A stretch of 56,156 nucleotides of DNA, taken from contig NZ_QGDV01000019.1 of assembly GCF_003149025.1 (NCBI RefSeq), positions 1 through 56,156 on the forward strand, in the 5' to 3' direction. Under the pieces are notes generated by a model. The model was not told the origin of the DNA. It did not search any database and was given only the letters and a program-made list of their open reading frames with translations. This stretch comes from Rathayibacter iranicus NCPPB 2253 = VKM Ac-1602. Lineage in GTDB: Bacteria > Actinomycetota > Actinomycetes > Actinomycetales > Microbacteriaceae. Both the position numbers and the translations under genes were made by a program. Below are positions 24,590-31,832 of this stretch, one piece after another (position 1 is the stretch's first letter; each line of letters starts with the position of its first letter).

Positions 24590-25894
24590 TCATTCGACTT
24601 CGACGAGGAACCGCGGCTGGATCTGTTCCGTGTTCCAGACGATCGCCTCATGGTTGCGCACACCTGCGCTGCCACCGGCAACGTCGGTGGAGTCGTACGA
24701 ACCGTTCCGGGCCGTACGGTGCTCCCCTACGTCCCAGCCGATGCGCGGGCGGTAGGAGGCACCCATGACGACGCCGTTGAGCAGAAGGAACTTGCTGGCG
24801 CCTCGGCCAGCACCGCGGGCGTACATCTCCCCATCGACGTAGCCGAGGCTCTTGGAGGACTGCTCGGAGAAGTAGACGCCGTCGCCGAACATCCGACCGT
24901 TGGTGACAACGGTGGTGCCGCTGGTCGGCGGGACGTAGTAGCCCTTGGCGAGCACGGAGAGGACATTCATGGCGCGTGTGCCGTGCCAGAGCTCGCGTTC
25001 GTTGCCGAGCTTCGTCCGCGCGGCACGGTATGCCTTCGCGGCGTCGGCGCGGTCGGTGATCTTATAGACGCGGACGACTTTGCGAGCGGATGCTGCGTGC
25101 TGACGGTTCTTCGTCGCTTCGAACAGCTTGGCCACTCGCTTGAAGTCCCGGTCCGTGGGCGCGAGGGCGGCGATCTTCATGCGGAAGATGTCGGCCTGCG
25201 GCTCGGAGCTTGCGTCGTCCGAACCCTGGACGCGGCGGGCTCGGGCGGCCCAGTCGACGGACTCACGGAGCTGGTCGAGGAAGTCGCGCTGCTTCTGGAA
25301 GGCTCGGTCGCCGTCAAAGAAGCGCTCGGCCCAGCCGGCGCGGGCGGGGACCTTCTGCGGCACGAGGCGGAGGTACCGGTCCAGGAGCGGGCCTCGAGCG
25401 GTCGCGGCGAGCGGTTCCATTTCATCCAGCAGCACCACGGCCTCTGCGAGCGAGCGGATGGACACAATGCCGAGCGCGGTTTTCACAACACCGGATGTGT
25501 CCACGGTGATGAGACCGCCGGACTGCTCGACGATCGAGTGGGCGTTCACGGCGACGAGCCGGTCGATGAGCGCGTCGAGGACCGTGTCGCGCGCGGCGGC
25601 GTCCGCGACGAGTCCCTGACGGGCTGCGGAGGCCAAGCCAACATTCGACCGCGCGGCGGGGGTGGTGTCGGCGACGGCTTCGACGGCGCTATAGCCCCGG
25701 CCGAGCTTCGCGCGGATGGCGGACTCGAAGGCATACTCGTTGCCCTGCTCGACCTTCGTCTGACCGACGGCGCCGACGCGGCCCCACCGCTTCGTGAGCG
25801 TGCCATCGACGGCGAGAGTGACCCGGTAGAACTTGTTGTTGTTCGATCCGGAGTTCACCTGAACGAGGGTCTGATCGCGGAGGAGTTCGGTCAT
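24590..25894 (-). CDS. WGR-domain poly/mono(ADP-ribosyl)transferase (PARP-type)
   Basis: 434 residues from ATG 25892-25894. Residues about 18-75 form a WGR domain (NNKFYRVTLAVDGTLTKRWG; W37-G38-R39), a DNA-end-binding module of PARP1-3. Residues about 85-220 are helical, like the PARP regulatory region. Residues about 298-434 are the ART fold: ELWHGTRAMNVLSVLAKGYY (His304), MFGDGVYFSEQSSKSLGY (Tyr341), KFLLLNGVVMG, and NHEAIVWNTEQIQPRFLVEV (Glu416). The complete H-Y-E triad predicts real transferase activity using NAD. Followed by macrodomain and Panacea genes on the same strand. Bacterial PARPs of this architecture are rare; DNA damage or DNA ends are the likely trigger. Confidence 0.92.
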   Translation of the reverse strand: MTELLRDQTLVQVNSGSNNNKFYRVTLAVDGTLTKRWGRVGAVGQTKVEQGNEYAFESAIRAKLGRGYSAVEAVADTTPAARSNVGLASAARQGLVADAAARDTVLDALIDRLVAVNAHSIVEQSGGLITVDTSGVVKTALGIVSIRSLAEAVVLLDEMEPLAATARGPLLDRYLRLVPQKVPARAGWAERFFDGDRAFQKQRDFLDQLRESVDWAARARRVQGSDDASSEPQADIFRMKIAALAPTDRDFKRVAKLFEATKNRQHAASARKVVRVYKITDRADAAKAYRAARTKLGNERELWHGTRAMNVLSVLAKGYYVPPTSGTTVVTNGRMFGDGVYFSEQSSKSLGYVDGEMYARGAGRGASKFLLLNGVVMGASYRPRIGWDVGEHRTARNGSYDSTDVAGGSAGVRNHEAIVWNTEQIQPRFLVEVE

Positions 25895-25901
25895 GACGCC
25901 C

Positions 25902-25911
25902 TTATGCGCGG
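25902..25911 (-). promoter_or_regulatory. CCGCGCATAA promoter motif of PARP gene
   Basis: Motif variant (final TAA instead of TAGA) with GGGCGTC then ATG 25894. A weaker match than the macrodomain copy, compatible with lower toxin expression. Confidence 0.5.
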
Positions 25912-25932
25912 CCTCGCCCTCAGCTGGACGGG

Positions 25933-26122
25933 CTACGGGCGCTCGAACGCGTCCCAGTGTTCGGCTTTCAGGTCCCGCCCCGCGAAGATCAGGTGGACGA
26001 AGAACTGGCAGGCGCGTCGGCCGCTCGGAGCTGCGGCAGAGGAGCGTGGCGCTGAGAGTACCGGCAGTTCCGAGGAGGCCTATGGCTCCGGTGATGATCG
26101 CAACGGTGATGGTGTCGGACAC
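25933..26122 (-). pseudogene. Small membrane protein, frameshifted
   Basis: Starts MSDTITVAIITGAIGLLGTA from GTG 26122 (one hydrophobic helix). The original frame then turns to noise, while a second frame reads CQFFVHLIFAGRDLKAEHWD then AFERP and a stop at 25933. Joined by one indel it would be about 60 residues. No family known. In the original frame the reading stays open into the PARP gene, so the PARP start was chosen at 25894 from its promoter motif and domain start. Confidence 0.35.
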
Positions 26123-26318
26123 ATCGCCGATGGTAGCGGCGCTGCCGCGCCGCTAGGACAAGCCCGCAGTACGCGCTCGAACTCGCCTCCCTTCTCGCCG
26201 GAAGAAGGCGCTGATGAGATGGACGCGGCCACGAGGGCGTAGTAGCTCTCACCGTTCATCAAGCCGGAATCCTGCCGCCGCCGGCACGGGCGCTGATGAA
26301 ACGGCGAAAGACGATCCC

Positions 26319-26492
26319 CTACTGGCGCGCTGCGTGCTGCTCGGTCCGCCACTGGATGAACGCGCGCGCAGCGTCTGGCAGAGAGTCACCACCGCCGACA
26401 ACCCACCCGTTCCGCGTGCCGCAGAAGTAGGTCGGAAGGCCCTGATACTGCACGAGACGGATCCAGCCGAGGTGCTCGCTCCTGTCGCCCAC
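26319..26492 (-). CDS. Small hypothetical protein (57 aa)
   Basis: Reads VGDRSEHLGWIRLVQYQGLP then TYFCGTRNGWVVGGGDSLPD and ends AARAFIQWRTEQHAARQ at the stop 26319-26321. It is beta-rich then helical and looks genuinely coding. The same frame is open further upstream to an in-frame TGA four codons after an ATG (about 26536), so the native N-terminus may have been lost to a nonsense mutation. The GTG at 26492 is the best remaining start. Unknown function. Confidence 0.45.
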   Translation of the reverse strand: MGDRSEHLGWIRLVQYQGLPTYFCGTRNGWVVGGGDSLPDAARAFIQWRTEQHAARQ

Positions 26493-26655
26493 CCACCACT
26501 CGCCCGGGACAACGGACAGTCAGACCATGCTCATGGGCGTCCAGTGGTGCGACATCGTGAGGAGGTTACGGCCGGCCTCTGACACGGCCGCCGATCGACT
26601 GGTGGCGACGTTCCTTCGCGCAGCTGGAGATGATCGCAGCGGCTAGGTTCGTGCC

Positions 26656-27384
26656 ATGACGACGAATCCCGCCCGCGAGCTCGCCGACCTCCTCGAGAGC
26701 TGGAGGGCGCTGAACCCAACGGAGACAGTCGAAGGTCGGCGGGGTGGGCCGCCGGTCAACGCGGCATTCTGGCGTCGTCAAGCGCACGCGGTCGAGCTGC
26801 TGCTCGAGGTCGATGCTGCGATCACCAGGATGCGCGAGCGGGGACGCCGGACGGACCACTACGAGGAGCCGCTGATCTACTGGTACATCGGTGTGTTCGC
26901 GCCCGCCGATGTCTGGGACGTTTCGGCCAACCGCAGTAGAGAGATCTTGCCGAAGCACGCCGTCAACGCGCTCTACGGCCTCGCGGACACCCTCGACGGC
27001 GCCGCCTTCGCCCTTCCCGTGATCCCGCTCGATGACGAGAACGCCGCGGGCATCCATGGCGGCATCGAGGACATCGAGACCTTGCTCAACAACGGCGGTC
27101 TTCGGCTTCCTGGAGCGGCTGAAGACTACGTGCGCGCTCTCCTGCTGCAGGCGCGCGAACTGCTGGACGCGTCCGCGCAGGGCTCCACCGTCGACCTCGT
27201 CCGCAAGCTCAACGAGCTGGTCGGAATGCTCTACTCCGTGATCGAGAGCGGGGGCCAGGGCGATGACGTTACGGATCGCCTGCGAAGTGCAGTTCGGAAG
27301 GTGCAGCCGTGGACAGCGGGGTTCGTCCGCTTCGGCGCCCAAGCTCTCGAGATCGGCGCCAACGTCAAGGAGCTGCTCGGCTGA
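26656..27384 (+). CDS. Hypothetical helical protein (242 aa)
   Basis: Mostly alpha-helical, acidic in the first two thirds (LADLLESWRALNPTE, FWRRQAHAVELLLEVDAAIT, LIYWYIGVFAPADVWDV), with a C-terminal basic patch (DRLRSAVRKVQPWTAGFVRF). No membrane helix, signal peptide or known motif. ATG at 26656 without a strong Shine-Dalgarno. Converges with the membrane protein gene at 27397 (12-bp gap). I do not recognise a family. Confidence 0.65.
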   Translation: MTTNPARELADLLESWRALNPTETVEGRRGGPPVNAAFWRRQAHAVELLLEVDAAITRMRERGRRTDHYEEPLIYWYIGVFAPADVWDVSANRSREILPKHAVNALYGLADTLDGAAFALPVIPLDDENAAGIHGGIEDIETLLNNGGLRLPGAAEDYVRALLLQARELLDASAQGSTVDLVRKLNELVGMLYSVIESGGQGDDVTDRLRSAVRKVQPWTAGFVRFGAQALEIGANVKELLG

Positions 27385-27396
27385 CGGCCACCCGCG

Positions 27397-27921
27397 CTAG
27401 GCGAGCACGCGTCTCACCGTGACCTGCTCCATTGACTCGTCCTCGAATTGCCACACCATGCGGATGGACTCGATTCCAGGGCTCATCCGGCCGAGGATCA
27501 GCACGTCCAACGCATCCCCATACTCGACCCGGGCAGGGAGAGGAAACCGCACCCGCGCCAGCGTTGCGGCGAGCTCGGTCGGTTGCGGCTCGAACGCAGT
27601 CACCACGATGACGCGACTCGAGTCGTTGCGCACTCGGTAGACGGTCTTGTCGATCCGTACCAGCTGGCTCCAGACCGGCGGCAGCGCTTGCTCGGCTGCT
27701 TGAGCAGCTCGCGCGTGCTGCTCCACGCTGGCGGAGGCGGCCTCTGCTGCTCGCTCGGCCGCGACAACGGCGCGTCGCTCAGCATCAGCGGTTCGCTGTT
27801 CGGACGCCTGCGCGTCTGCCTTCGCGCGGGAAGCGACGATCGCCTGCCACCACGCGATCGCGCCGGCGCCGGCGGTCACTCCGAGAATCCCTAGCTGAAC
27901 CACCAGATTCGCTGCGTCCAT
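27397..27921 (-). CDS. Membrane-anchored coiled-coil protein (174 aa)
   Basis: N-terminal helix about residues 5-30 (VVQLGILGVTAGAGAIAWWQ) anchors the protein. Residues 30-78 are an Ala/Glu/Arg heptad-rich coiled coil (ASEQRTADAERRAVVAAERA). Residues 85-174 form a beta-rich domain (IDKTVYRVRNDSSRVIVVTA, MVWQFEDESMEQVTVRR). This layout is common in actinobacterial hypothetical proteins; function unknown. Its start overlaps the end of the upstream ORF by 31 bp. Confidence 0.65.
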   Translation of the reverse strand: MDAANLVVQLGILGVTAGAGAIAWWQAIVASRAKADAQASEQRTADAERRAVVAAERAAEAASASVEQHARAAQAAEQALPPVWSQLVRIDKTVYRVRNDSSRVIVVTAFEPQPTELAATLARVRFPLPARVEYGDALDVLILGRMSPGIESIRMVWQFEDESMEQVTVRRVLA

Positions 27922-28415
27922 GCGGTCACGGTAGCCGGGACCTCTGACCTCCTGCGTCGATACTCACTCCCGGTGCGCTTTGCAAGACGAACCGGGCCGC
28001 GCTGGTCGACCACGGCCGGCGGTGGATATCTCGCAACTTCTGTCGTATGCGCACCCGGGCGCGACCCCCACCGAGCTCCGGGGGGGAAAGGAGACCCCAG
28101 GGCGGGGAGGGCTACCGGTGGGGGGTGGCTGGCGATGTGATCCCCCCGTCCCTTCAAGGTCGGCCGGGGTCGGTGTCGGTGGGGCCGCAGGTCGGGCGAG
28201 GAGGCCGCCAGGGGGCGGGGGTGGCCTGCCTGGTCGGTTGGGCCTCTCGGGGGGCGCACGACGACCTCGAGCTCGGGCGTGCCTTGGTAGGTGACGACGA
28301 GGTGGCGGGTGGGTGTCGCTCCCCCTCGGTGGTACTGCCAGGCGCGGCCTGCGGTGAAGGCGAGGACTGCGGTGCCGGCGAGGGCGAGGAGGAGGGCGAG
28401 CTGTCCTGCGTTCAT
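27891..28415 (-). CDS. Membrane-anchored hypothetical protein, C-terminal half doubtful
   Basis: The first 60 residues look real: MNAGQLALLLALAGTAVLAF (membrane helix) then HLVVTYQGTPELEVVVRPP. From about 28210 down the translation turns Pro/Arg/His-rich and low-complexity, the plus-strand purine runs (GGGGGGAAAGGAGACCCC) being antisense, so the true 3' end is probably earlier or frameshifted. Treat the 5' 180 bp as the supported part. Confidence 0.4.
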   Translation of the reverse strand: MNAGQLALLLALAGTAVLAFTAGRAWQYHRGGATPTRHLVVTYQGTPELEVVVRPPRGPTDQAGHPRPLAASSPDLRPHRHRPRPTLKGRGDHIASHPPPVALPALGSPFPPGARWGSRPGAHTTEVARYPPPAVVDQRGPVRLAKRTGSEYRRRRSEVPATVTAWTQRIWWFS

Positions 28416-28428
28416 CGGTGGCGCTCCC

Positions 28429-29091
28429 TCAGTGTGCGGCGGAGGAGCGGCGGAGGAGTCGCAGTGTGCGGCGGAGGAGTCGACCGGCCTCGTGGAGGCG
28501 GGTCCACCAGGGCAGGCCGGAGGCGCGGCTGAGGACGTGGCGATCGATGGGGCCGAGCACGGGGCCTCCTGCAGTGGGTGGGTGGCGAGAGTCGGGGCGA
28601 GGACCTAGGTTTGCCGCGCTCCGAGATGCGGGGCCCGAATCGCGACAGCGAGGTCTACCTGCGGCTCGGTAGCGAGGAGGAGAACGCACATGCACGGAAC
28701 GTGTCGAGAAGGCGGGAAGCCGGCGATGGCGACGCCGGACCCCAGGCTGTCGAACCCGAAGCTGTGGCAGGTGACCTGCGAGTGCCACGGTGCACGTCAC
28801 ACGGAGGACTGGCCTCAGCTTTTCCGGCGGTAAGTCGCCGGAGCCGTCGCCCGGCGCTCTGTGGTCTGAGAGCCGGTGAGTCGGCTGCTGTGGACCGTTC
28901 TGCTGGCGGGATGCAGTGAACCACGCAGACGTGCGGATCGCCGAGGCGAGCATCGCCGCCGTCTGCGTGACGGTCAGCGTCTCGTCGGTCAGATCGACTC
29001 GAACGGTCTCCCGCCACGCCGGCTTGCCTGCGGCGCGGAGCGCTTCGGCGACCTGGTGAGTCCGGACGATGTGTTCAACGGCGTGGGGCAT
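28429..29091 (-). CDS. Hypothetical protein, only N-terminal part well supported
   Basis: Begins MPHAVEHIVRTHQVAEALRA, then KPAWRETVRVDLTDETLTVT and MLASAIRTSAWF, with GGGAGCACG as ribosome site before ATG 29091. After about residue 60 the composition becomes Arg/Pro-rich and conflicts with a plus-strand ORF at 28690 that has an excellent ribosome site. The real gene probably ended near 28900 and has been extended by a frameshift. Downstream of a promoter motif copy (29122-29131). Confidence 0.4.
   Translation of the reverse strand: MPHAVEHIVRTHQVAEALRAAGKPAWRETVRVDLTDETLTVTQTAAMLASAIRTSAWFTASRQQNGPQQPTHRLSDHRAPGDGSGDLPPEKLRPVLRVTCTVALAGHLPQLRVRQPGVRRRHRRLPAFSTRSVHVRSPPRYRAAGRPRCRDSGPASRSAANLGPRPDSRHPPTAGGPVLGPIDRHVLSRASGLPWWTRLHEAGRLLRRTLRLLRRSSAAH
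28690..28833 (+). CDS. Small Cys-containing protein (47 aa)
   Basis: ATG 28690 follows GAGGAGGAGAACGCAC, a near-perfect Shine-Dalgarno. Reads MHGTCREGGKPAMATPDPRL then SNPKLWQVTCECHGARHTED and WPQLFRR. The C-x-C with Cys5 and two His could bind metal. No family recognised. Antisense to the doubtful half of the 28429-29091 frame. Confidence 0.45.
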   Translation: MHGTCREGGKPAMATPDPRLSNPKLWQVTCECHGARHTEDWPQLFRR

Positions 29092-29121
29092 CGTGCTCCC
29101 ATCCTGGCCGGGGTGCTTCAG

Positions 29122-29131
29122 CTATGCGCGG
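29122..29131 (-). promoter_or_regulatory. CCGCGCATAG promoter motif
   Basis: Minus-strand copy overlapping the stop region of the small gene 29132-29245 and preceding the gene at 29091 by about 30 nt. Confidence 0.45.
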
Positions 29132-29245
29132 TCAGATCGCGTCCGTCACGTTCTCCTCCGCCTCGGTCAGCGGGAGGTTCAGCTCAGTTCCGTAGAACGG
29201 ACCCGCATGTGGGCGAAGGGCGGCCGGCTCACGCGCGGAGTCCAT
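29132..29245 (-). CDS. Small acidic hypothetical protein (37 aa)
   Basis: ATG 29243-29245 overlaps the TGA of the upstream remnant (TGATG), suggesting translational coupling. Ends NLPLTEAEENVTDAI at 29132. Too short for a family call. Confidence 0.4.
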   Translation of the reverse strand: MDSAREPAALRPHAGPFYGTELNLPLTEAEENVTDAI

Positions 29246-29572
29246 CAGAGGATCCGCAGGTCCTCGGAGGGGTTCCGATTCAGCGCGCGCTCGGCGAGGA
29301 CCGTGATCGGCGCCCCGCCTTAACCGCCGGCGAAATGTGGATGGCGACGTCGTCTTCATCGAGCGCGTCCATGTTGAGGATCCAGCACTCGTTGCGGGTG
29401 ATGGCGCCGAGGTGCAACAGATACGCGTTCGAGCGCAGACGCCAGACGAGGCGGGCGCGGTGCTAGGAGATGGACAGCTCGGGAACCCCGGCAGTCCACC
29501 CCCGAGTCCACCGAAGCGGGTACGGTCCAGTAGATGCGAACCTTCGCGTAGGGATGTTCTGAGTGCCGTCAT
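29245..29572 (-). pseudogene. Hypothetical protein remnant with frameshifts and a stop
   Basis: Sense is spread over frames: EHPYAKVRIYWTVPASVDSG (about 29555-29490), TAGVPELSIS then a TAG, continuing HRARLVWRLRSNAYLLHLGA and ITRNECWILNMDALDEDDVA (about 29460-29345), then GAPITVLAERALNRNPSEDL to the stop at 29245-29247. Rebuilt it is about 105 residues, mixed alpha/beta, with no family known. It sits directly after the metallophosphoesterase stop. Confidence 0.5.
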
Positions 29573-29574
29573 GG

Positions 29575-30399
29575 TCAGCGCAGCTGCGTGTGGCGGACGG
29601 GTGCGCCGTCGAGGCGGAAGAACAACAGCTCGAGCGTGTCGGTGTCCAGGACCGCCTGACTGACTGCCGTGCTGTCGTCGAGGTCGAGGATGACGTGCCG
29701 GCTGGTGAACCCGTCCCGTTCGATCGTCTGGTTGACGAACAGGTGGTAGTGCCCGCCGACGGTGAGGTTCGGCTTCACCTGCAGGAATCCGCGCTGGAAC
29801 TGGGCCTGGCCGGCGTTCGCGTAGGCGAGGCCGCGCGGGTCCCAGCGCTTCTCGTTACCGCGGAGGATGAGTCGCAGGTAGGGAATGTCGTTGGGGGCGT
29901 CGTGGCTGAGGAGCACGTCGACGGGGTCGGTTCCGAGTGCGGCGAGGTCGTCCTCCTTGATCTGCTCATCAGACCACCATCCGATCCCTGGCTTGCGGGC
30001 GTACCGGTCGATGCTGTTGGCTCCGCCGAGCGCGGCGATGACCCGGCCGGTCGGGAACGTCGCGCGCCAGCCTCGTGGAAGGATTCGTACGCGGCTGCGG
30101 GCGAAGCGGATGCCCGAGTCATCGGCGGCCAGTTCCCGGATGCGGGCGTGGTTCTCGTGGTTGCCGTCGATGATCCAGAGCGTCATCCCGAGCGAGTCGA
30201 GCAGGGCGTTCATCTCATCGAGCTGCAAGTCCCCGCTGTTCAGTCGCTCGGTGGACCAGATGAACCCGAAGTCGCCGAGCTGGAGGACGTGCTCGATGCC
30301 GCGCTGATGGAATGCTCGGATCGCGGTCAGCGCGTGCGTGAGGTTGCCGTGCCAGTCGCCAGCGAGGCCGAGCCATGACGAGGCAGAGATCGGGGTCAT
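29575..30399 (-). CDS. Calcineurin-like metallophosphoesterase
   Basis: 274 residues from ATG 30397-30399. All five metal-site blocks: LAGDWHGN (D-x-H), LQLGDFGF (GDxG), IIDGNHENHAR (GNHE), LLSHDAPNDIP and VGGHYHLF (GHxH). N-terminal residues MTPISASSWLGLAG are not an obvious export signal, so cytoplasmic. Small stand-alone members act on phosphodiesters, nucleotides or phosphoproteins; substrate unknown. Near-leaderless: GCGCATAGT motif 7 nt before the ATG. Confidence 0.9.
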   Translation of the reverse strand: MTPISASSWLGLAGDWHGNLTHALTAIRAFHQRGIEHVLQLGDFGFIWSTERLNSGDLQLDEMNALLDSLGMTLWIIDGNHENHARIRELAADDSGIRFARSRVRILPRGWRATFPTGRVIAALGGANSIDRYARKPGIGWWSDEQIKEDDLAALGTDPVDVLLSHDAPNDIPYLRLILRGNEKRWDPRGLAYANAGQAQFQRGFLQVKPNLTVGGHYHLFVNQTIERDGFTSRHVILDLDDSTAVSQAVLDTDTLELLFFRLDGAPVRHTQLR

Positions 30400-30407
30400 G
30401 CTCTCAA

Positions 30408-30418
30408 CTATGCGCCGC
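30408..30418 (-). promoter_or_regulatory. GCGCATAG promoter motif
   Basis: GCGGCGCATAG followed by TTGAGAGC and ATG 30399; same spacing as at 10926. Confidence 0.52.
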
Positions 30419-30568
30419 GAGCGGGCGTGATGTTCCGACTCGTTAGGGACGACTCAGCCAAGATGTGATCGCTCATCCTCAATGGGTTACACGCGGGGGC
30501 TGCGCAGTATCGGGCAGACTTGCACCTCAGCCAGCGAAGCGGGAAGAACCCGACTCAACCTCACGCAA

Positions 30569-30588
30569 TACTGTACGCTAGTGCAGTA
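30569..30588 (+). promoter_or_regulatory. Palindromic operator/-10 region
   Basis: TACTGTAC-GCTA-GTGCAGTA, a near-perfect inverted repeat (one mismatch), 37 bp before ATG 30626. The left arm contains TACTGT, a TANNNT-type -10, so a repressor bound here would cover the promoter. Confidence 0.5.
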
Positions 30589-30625
30589 CCAAGGCGGGCC
30601 ATACCGCCAGAACGAAAGGAAGCCG

Positions 30626-30988
30626 ATGACCGACCGTCTCCTACCATCGGCGCACTACCTGTCCATGTATCGCGATGCGCTCGCGAGGGGTGTCGCTCCC
30701 GAGGATGATGCCGACCTCCTCGACGAGATCAACCGCACGCAGCTGGCAGGCACTCACCTGGACCCGCGGACAGTGGGCACCAGCCTCGACATCGTCACCC
30801 TCGTCTTCAGCGACGGGTTCGCCCTCGAATGCGCCGCGGAGGATGCCAAGGAGCTCGCGAGCCTCATCGCGCGGGCCAACGGCTGGCCACAGCACACGCG
30901 CGTCGAAGGCCCGAGCACGAACTTCATCTTGGTCGACCCGGCTGCTGCCCTGCCGATTCGTCAACTCTGGGATCCCACAAAGGACTGA
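30626..30988 (+). CDS. Hypothetical protein (120 aa)
   Basis: ATG 30626 with GAAAGGAAG upstream. N-terminal helix LLPSAHYLSMYRDALARGV, then a compact beta-alpha unit (LDPRTVGTSLDIVTLVFSDG, FALECAAEDAKELASLIARA). Cytoplasmic. No family recognised; ends 10 bp before the converging sigma-like gene. A palindromic operator precedes it. Confidence 0.6.
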   Translation: MTDRLLPSAHYLSMYRDALARGVAPEDDADLLDEINRTQLAGTHLDPRTVGTSLDIVTLVFSDGFALECAAEDAKELASLIARANGWPQHTRVEGPSTNFILVDPAAALPIRQLWDPTKD

Positions 30989-30998
30989 CAAGCGCGCC

Positions 30999-31832
30999 TC
31001 AGACGGCCTCCCTGAGGAGCGTCTTCGCTACAGCACGCACCTCGTCGACGAGGACGGCTCCCCGCCGCCGGGATACTCCGATCGCCTTGCGCGCCTCGTC
31101 GGCCGACGTGAATATCGGCGGGTTCGCAAGTCCGCCACCGATCCAGGCTCGCGCGAACGCACCGACCTCGGGGCCTCGCTCCTCGCATTCGCGGAGCATC
31201 CACTGAAGGCTCACTCGCTCGCACGCGCTGCTACCCACGGGGTCGCCGAGGCGCGCAGATTCCTCGTCCGCCGCCGCGGCGAGAGCGAGGTCATCCGTCG
31301 CATACGCGACCGATGCCGGCTCGAAGTCGACATGGGTGACCAGCGCGCCCTGCTTAGCCGCGTCCGTTCGGCTCGCCATCGCAGCAGCGTTCACGCGAGC
31401 GAGCACCTCGTTCGGCGTCGGTTGGCGGCCGAGTTCGAGGGCGAGCTGGGAGGCGTGCTTCGCGATCGCTGTACGCCGCCGCATCCGGCCTGCCTGCCCT
31501 GCGATACCGGTCGCGGCAGGCGAGTCCACCCAGCCCTGCGCGGCGTTGCGCCCAACCTGCCGAAGGTAGGCGTACCAGTTCTGCGATTTCAGTTCGATCG
31601 GCTGAGCTCCATCGGCTACACGCTTCAGCACCACGATGACCGCGAGCCGAATCTCGGAGACGAATTCGTCCAGCTCGATGCCTGGCCGACCGACGTACGT
31701 CGACATCGCTTCACGCGCCCAGCGCTCGACGAACGGTTGGAGAAACTCGGCGGCCTTGCCGATCGACTCGCGTCCGCGTTCTGAGGAGGCGAGTGGTTCC
31801 AACGCGTCCTGGAATCGTGTGGCCAGGTCCAT
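30999..31832 (-). CDS. Divergent sigma-70-family-like factor
   Basis: 277 residues. Residues 50-105 resemble sigma region 2 (GIELDEFVSEIRLAVIVVLK, NWYAYLRQVGRNAAQGWV). Residues 112-150 carry a region-3-like signature (MRRRTAIAKHASQLALELGR then QPTPNEVLARVNA, as in L-x-x-ELGR-x-PT-x-x-EV). Residues 240-277 could be a region-4 HTH (TSADEARKAIGVSRRRGAVL). The family is unusual and region 2.4 residues are not obvious by eye, so the call is moderate. Its ATG overlaps the stop of the MpaB-like gene (TGATG), indicating coupling. Candidate reader of the CCGCGCATAGA promoter class. Confidence 0.6.
   Translation of the reverse strand: MDLATRFQDALEPLASSERGRESIGKAAEFLQPFVERWAREAMSTYVGRPGIELDEFVSEIRLAVIVVLKRVADGAQPIELKSQNWYAYLRQVGRNAAQGWVDSPAATGIAGQAGRMRRRTAIAKHASQLALELGRQPTPNEVLARVNAAAMASRTDAAKQGALVTHVDFEPASVAYATDDLALAAAADEESARLGDPVGSSACERVSLQWMLRECEERGPEVGAFARAWIGGGLANPPIFTSADEARKAIGVSRRRGAVLVDEVRAVAKTLLREAV

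Noticed and set aside
24470-26242. 590-aa plus-strand frame across the PARP and macrodomain genes
   Set aside because: Antisense shadow of well-defined minus-strand domains.
28431-28480. Direct repeat CAGTGTGCGGCGGAGGAG, two copies about 30 bp apart
   Set aside because: Low-complexity GGAGGCG-type sequence with no link to a start or operator; probably incidental.
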